A stretch of DNA of 7,320 bases from NCBI GenBank assembly GCA_013822915.1, contig PNLG01000048.1, forward strand, positions 1-7,320. The letters are read 5' to 3'. Within the stretch, counting starts at the first letter, position 1, and each line of letters opens with the position of its first letter. Shown here piece by piece: positions 5,547-7,320 of this stretch. A program made the translations under genes and the position numbers. Below the pieces are notes generated by a model. That model was not told where the DNA came from and searched no databases. It saw only the letters and a list, made by a program, of their open reading frames with translations. This stretch comes from Sphingomonas sp. (GTDB lineage: Bacteria > Pseudomonadota > Alphaproteobacteria > Sphingomonadales > Sphingomonadaceae).

Positions 5547-7306
5547 TTCACCGGGACCAGCATTTCGGGGTGGCGCGCATAAAGCACCCGCTGTTGCAGG
5601 ATGGTGAGCACGTTCGATGTGATCCAGTAAAGCTGCAAACCGACCGCAAAGGGCGCCATGACGAACATCAGCATCCACGGCATGATCGCGAATACCTGCT
5701 TCTGCGCTTCATCCATCGGCGCGGGATTGAGCTTGAACTGAAAATACATCGAAATACCGAGCAGGATCGGGATAATCCCGATTGCAATAAACGCGGGCGG
5801 CGTGAAGGCCAGCAAGCCGAACAGGTTGATCGGCGTCAGTGGATCGGGCGCGGACAAATCACGAATCCACAGCACAAAGGGCTGATGCCGCATTTCGATG
5901 GTGAGAATTAGAACTTTGTAAAGTGCATACATGATCGGAATTTGCAGCAGGATCGGCAAGCATCCCGCCAGCGGGTTGGCGCCTTCCGCCTTGTAAAGCG
6001 CCATGATTTCCTGCTGCTGACGTTCCTTGTCATCCTTATGGCGTTCCTGGATCGCCTTCATCTTGGGCTGAATGGCCTTCATCTTGGCCATCGACGCAAA
6101 TTGACGCTGCGCAATCGGATAGAGCAGCCCGCGCACGGTGATGGTCAGCGCGATAATCGCGACACCGAAATTACCGATCAGCCGCGACAAGAAAGAAAGG
6201 TAATAGAAAATCGGCTTTTCAATGACGCGGAACCAGCCCCAATCAATCGCCTTGTCGAAATTGGCGATCGCGCCGTCATCCTGATAGGCGTCGATCAGCG
6301 CCACCTCTTTAGCGCCTGCGAAAAAGCGCGCGCTCTGGCTCGCGGTTTTTCCCGGTGCGACGGTAATCGCAGGGGTGGTATAGTCAGCCTGAAACACATT
6401 ATCGGGCGTGCCGCGAAACCCGGCATGGACTTGCGTTTTCTGGTCCGGAATGAGTGCTGCCAGCCAGTAAATATCACCAAAGCCGAGCCAACCGCCGCGG
6501 TGATCGAAATAATTCTCCCCCGCCTTGGCACTGGTATTCGACATCCGCGCCCAGACGGTCGGGTCTTGCCCTTGCAAATTCTGGTAGGTGATATCGTAAT
6601 TGGCGCCGGGGCCAAACACGCCGACCGGACCGACATGGTTGGTCCAGGTATCAATTTCGCTGGGCACGCCCGTGCGCGACACCAGCGCATAAGATTTGAG
6701 CGTCACCGGCGTAGCGCCAGGATTGGCGACCGACTGCGCCACGCTGAACATGTAATTCGCATCGATCGCGATGCGCAGTTCGAACCGCAGCCCTTGCGGG
6801 TTGACCCAGCGCAGCGTCACCGGCGTTTGCGGCGTCAGCTGCGCGCGGTCGGCGGTCCACACGCTGTCCTTGGTCGGGGTCGCAATGCCGTCACCCGCCC
6901 AGCCAAAGCTCGCAAAATAGCTGTTCGCTGTGCCCGATGGCGACAAGAGCCGCACCGGCGGCGCATTTTTGGCAATCGCCTCGCGGTGGCGCAGCAGCAC
7001 CAAATCGTCGATCCGCGCGCCCTTCAGATTGATCGACCCGCGCAGCGACGGTGTGATAATCGCCAGCCGCGGCGTTTCGCGCATCACCGCTGCCCGGTCG
7101 CGCACCGCCGCTTTGACTGGAGCTGCGGCAGCGGGGGAGGCGGGCCCCTCGGTGGCCTTGGTCGCAACCGTCGCTGCCGTGGCCTCCACCTTGGCGGTCG
7201 GCCGGGGGGGCGGGGGCAGGATTTGCCCGGCCACGATTGGCCAGCCGAGCAGGATCACCGCAGCTATGATCGCAAAGATTAAGAGGTTGCGATTGTCGTC
7301 ACTCAC
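5543..7306 (-). CDS. yidC: Membrane protein insertase YidC (Oxa1 family, long Gram-negative form)
   Basis: YidC inserts and folds inner-membrane proteins, alone or with SecYEG. The 587-residue product begins with an uncleaved membrane anchor (about 8-27), followed by a Pro/Ala-rich linker (about 29-70) and the large periplasmic P1 domain (about 75-345). The conserved Oxa1 core comes next: a helix at about 376-396 carrying R392 (TVRGLLYP), the Arg of the hydrophilic groove, a charged cytoplasmic hairpin (about 404-440), NPLAGCLPILLQIPIMYALY (444-463), a helix pair around 495-521, and a last helix near 541-571 ending ITSNVLTILQQ. Six membrane helices in all match the E. coli type. The start is GTG at 7306, giving MSDDNRNLLIF, the usual family opening. 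GGGGA lies seven bases upstream. engB overlaps its 3' end by 4 bp. In related genomes rnpA, yidD and rpmH often lie upstream; here that is beyond the edge. Confidence 0.97.
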   Translation of the reverse strand: MSDDNRNLLIFAIIAAVILLGWPIVAGQILPPPPRPTAKVEATAATVATKATEGPASPAAAAPVKAAVRDRAAVMRETPRLAIITPSLRGSINLKGARIDDLVLLRHREAIAKNAPPVRLLSPSGTANSYFASFGWAGDGIATPTKDSVWTADRAQLTPQTPVTLRWVNPQGLRFELRIAIDANYMFSVAQSVANPGATPVTLKSYALVSRTGVPSEIDTWTNHVGPVGVFGPGANYDITYQNLQGQDPTVWARMSNTSAKAGENYFDHRGGWLGFGDIYWLAALIPDQKTQVHAGFRGTPDNVFQADYTTPAITVAPGKTASQSARFFAGAKEVALIDAYQDDGAIANFDKAIDWGWFRVIEKPIFYYLSFLSRLIGNFGVAIIALTITVRGLLYPIAQRQFASMAKMKAIQPKMKAIQERHKDDKERQQQEIMALYKAEGANPLAGCLPILLQIPIMYALYKVLILTIEMRHQPFVLWIRDLSAPDPLTPINLFGLLAFTPPAFIAIGIIPILLGISMYFQFKLNPAPMDEAQKQVFAIMPWMLMFVMAPFAVGLQLYWITSNVLTILQQRVLYARHPEMLVPVK

Positions 7307-7313
7307 GTGGGAT

Positions 7314-7318
7314 TCCCC
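7314..7318 (-). promoter_or_regulatory. Ribosome binding site supporting the yidC GTG start
   Basis: On the minus strand GGGGA is followed by a seven-base spacer and the GTG at 7306. The spacing is good and the match moderate. Only 14 bp upstream of yidC are visible, so its promoter cannot be assessed. Confidence 0.5.
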
Positions 7319-7320
7319 AA

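Noticed and set aside
5547..5678. N-terminal extension of the engB frame to 5678
   Set aside because: These 44 codons lie inside the conserved end of yidC and have no similarity to EngB; GTG 5546 with the 4-bp overlap fits better.
5942..7282. 446-codon plus-strand open frame antisense to yidC
   Set aside because: Arg/His/Gly-rich composition typical of the antisense frame of a GC-rich gene, no recognisable domain, and fully covered by a well-supported yidC.

Overview
The window is ordinary, gene-dense chromosome from a high-GC alphaproteobacterium, most likely a sphingomonad (Sphingomonas or a close relative). That placement rests on the overall base composition, the style of the YidC, DapE, secreted cyclophilin and Smr proteins, and the yidC-engB pairing; it was not tested by a search. 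There is no mobile element, CRISPR array, rRNA or tRNA that I can see.

Layout, left to right. (1) The 3' part of a Smr-domain gene enters from the left edge (+). (2) After a 69-bp gap holding a perfect 14-bp palindrome comes a membrane-anchored GGDEF-EAL cyclic-di-GMP enzyme (+). (3) Facing it tail to tail, with a 19-bp coding overlap, is dapE (-), which sits directly downstream of a glutathione S-transferase-family gene (-). (4) A 76-bp divergent gap separates the GST gene from an exported cyclophilin-type peptidylprolyl isomerase (+). It contains a candidate GST promoter whose predicted start lies at the GST ATG. (5) The isomerase gene runs tail to tail, 9 bp away, into engB (-), which is preceded by and overlaps yidC by 4 bp (-). 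The yidC start codon, a GTG, lies 14 bp from the right edge.

Functionally these are mostly core genes. YidC inserts membrane proteins, EngB is a GTPase for large ribosomal subunit assembly, and the two are translationally coupled. DapE makes an intermediate of lysine and peptidoglycan diaminopimelate. The isomerase probably works on proteins in the periplasm. The GGDEF-EAL protein tunes cyclic-di-GMP from the inner membrane. The window divides into three transcription blocks: Smr/GGDEF-EAL rightward, GST-dapE leftward, and yidC-engB leftward, with the isomerase as a single rightward gene.

I found no convincing undescribed system. The points worth a second look are local: the AGDEF site without an I-site next to an apparently complete EAL domain, a possible leaderless GST transcript, start codons that differ from the longest open frame in several genes, and two very tight convergent gene junctions.
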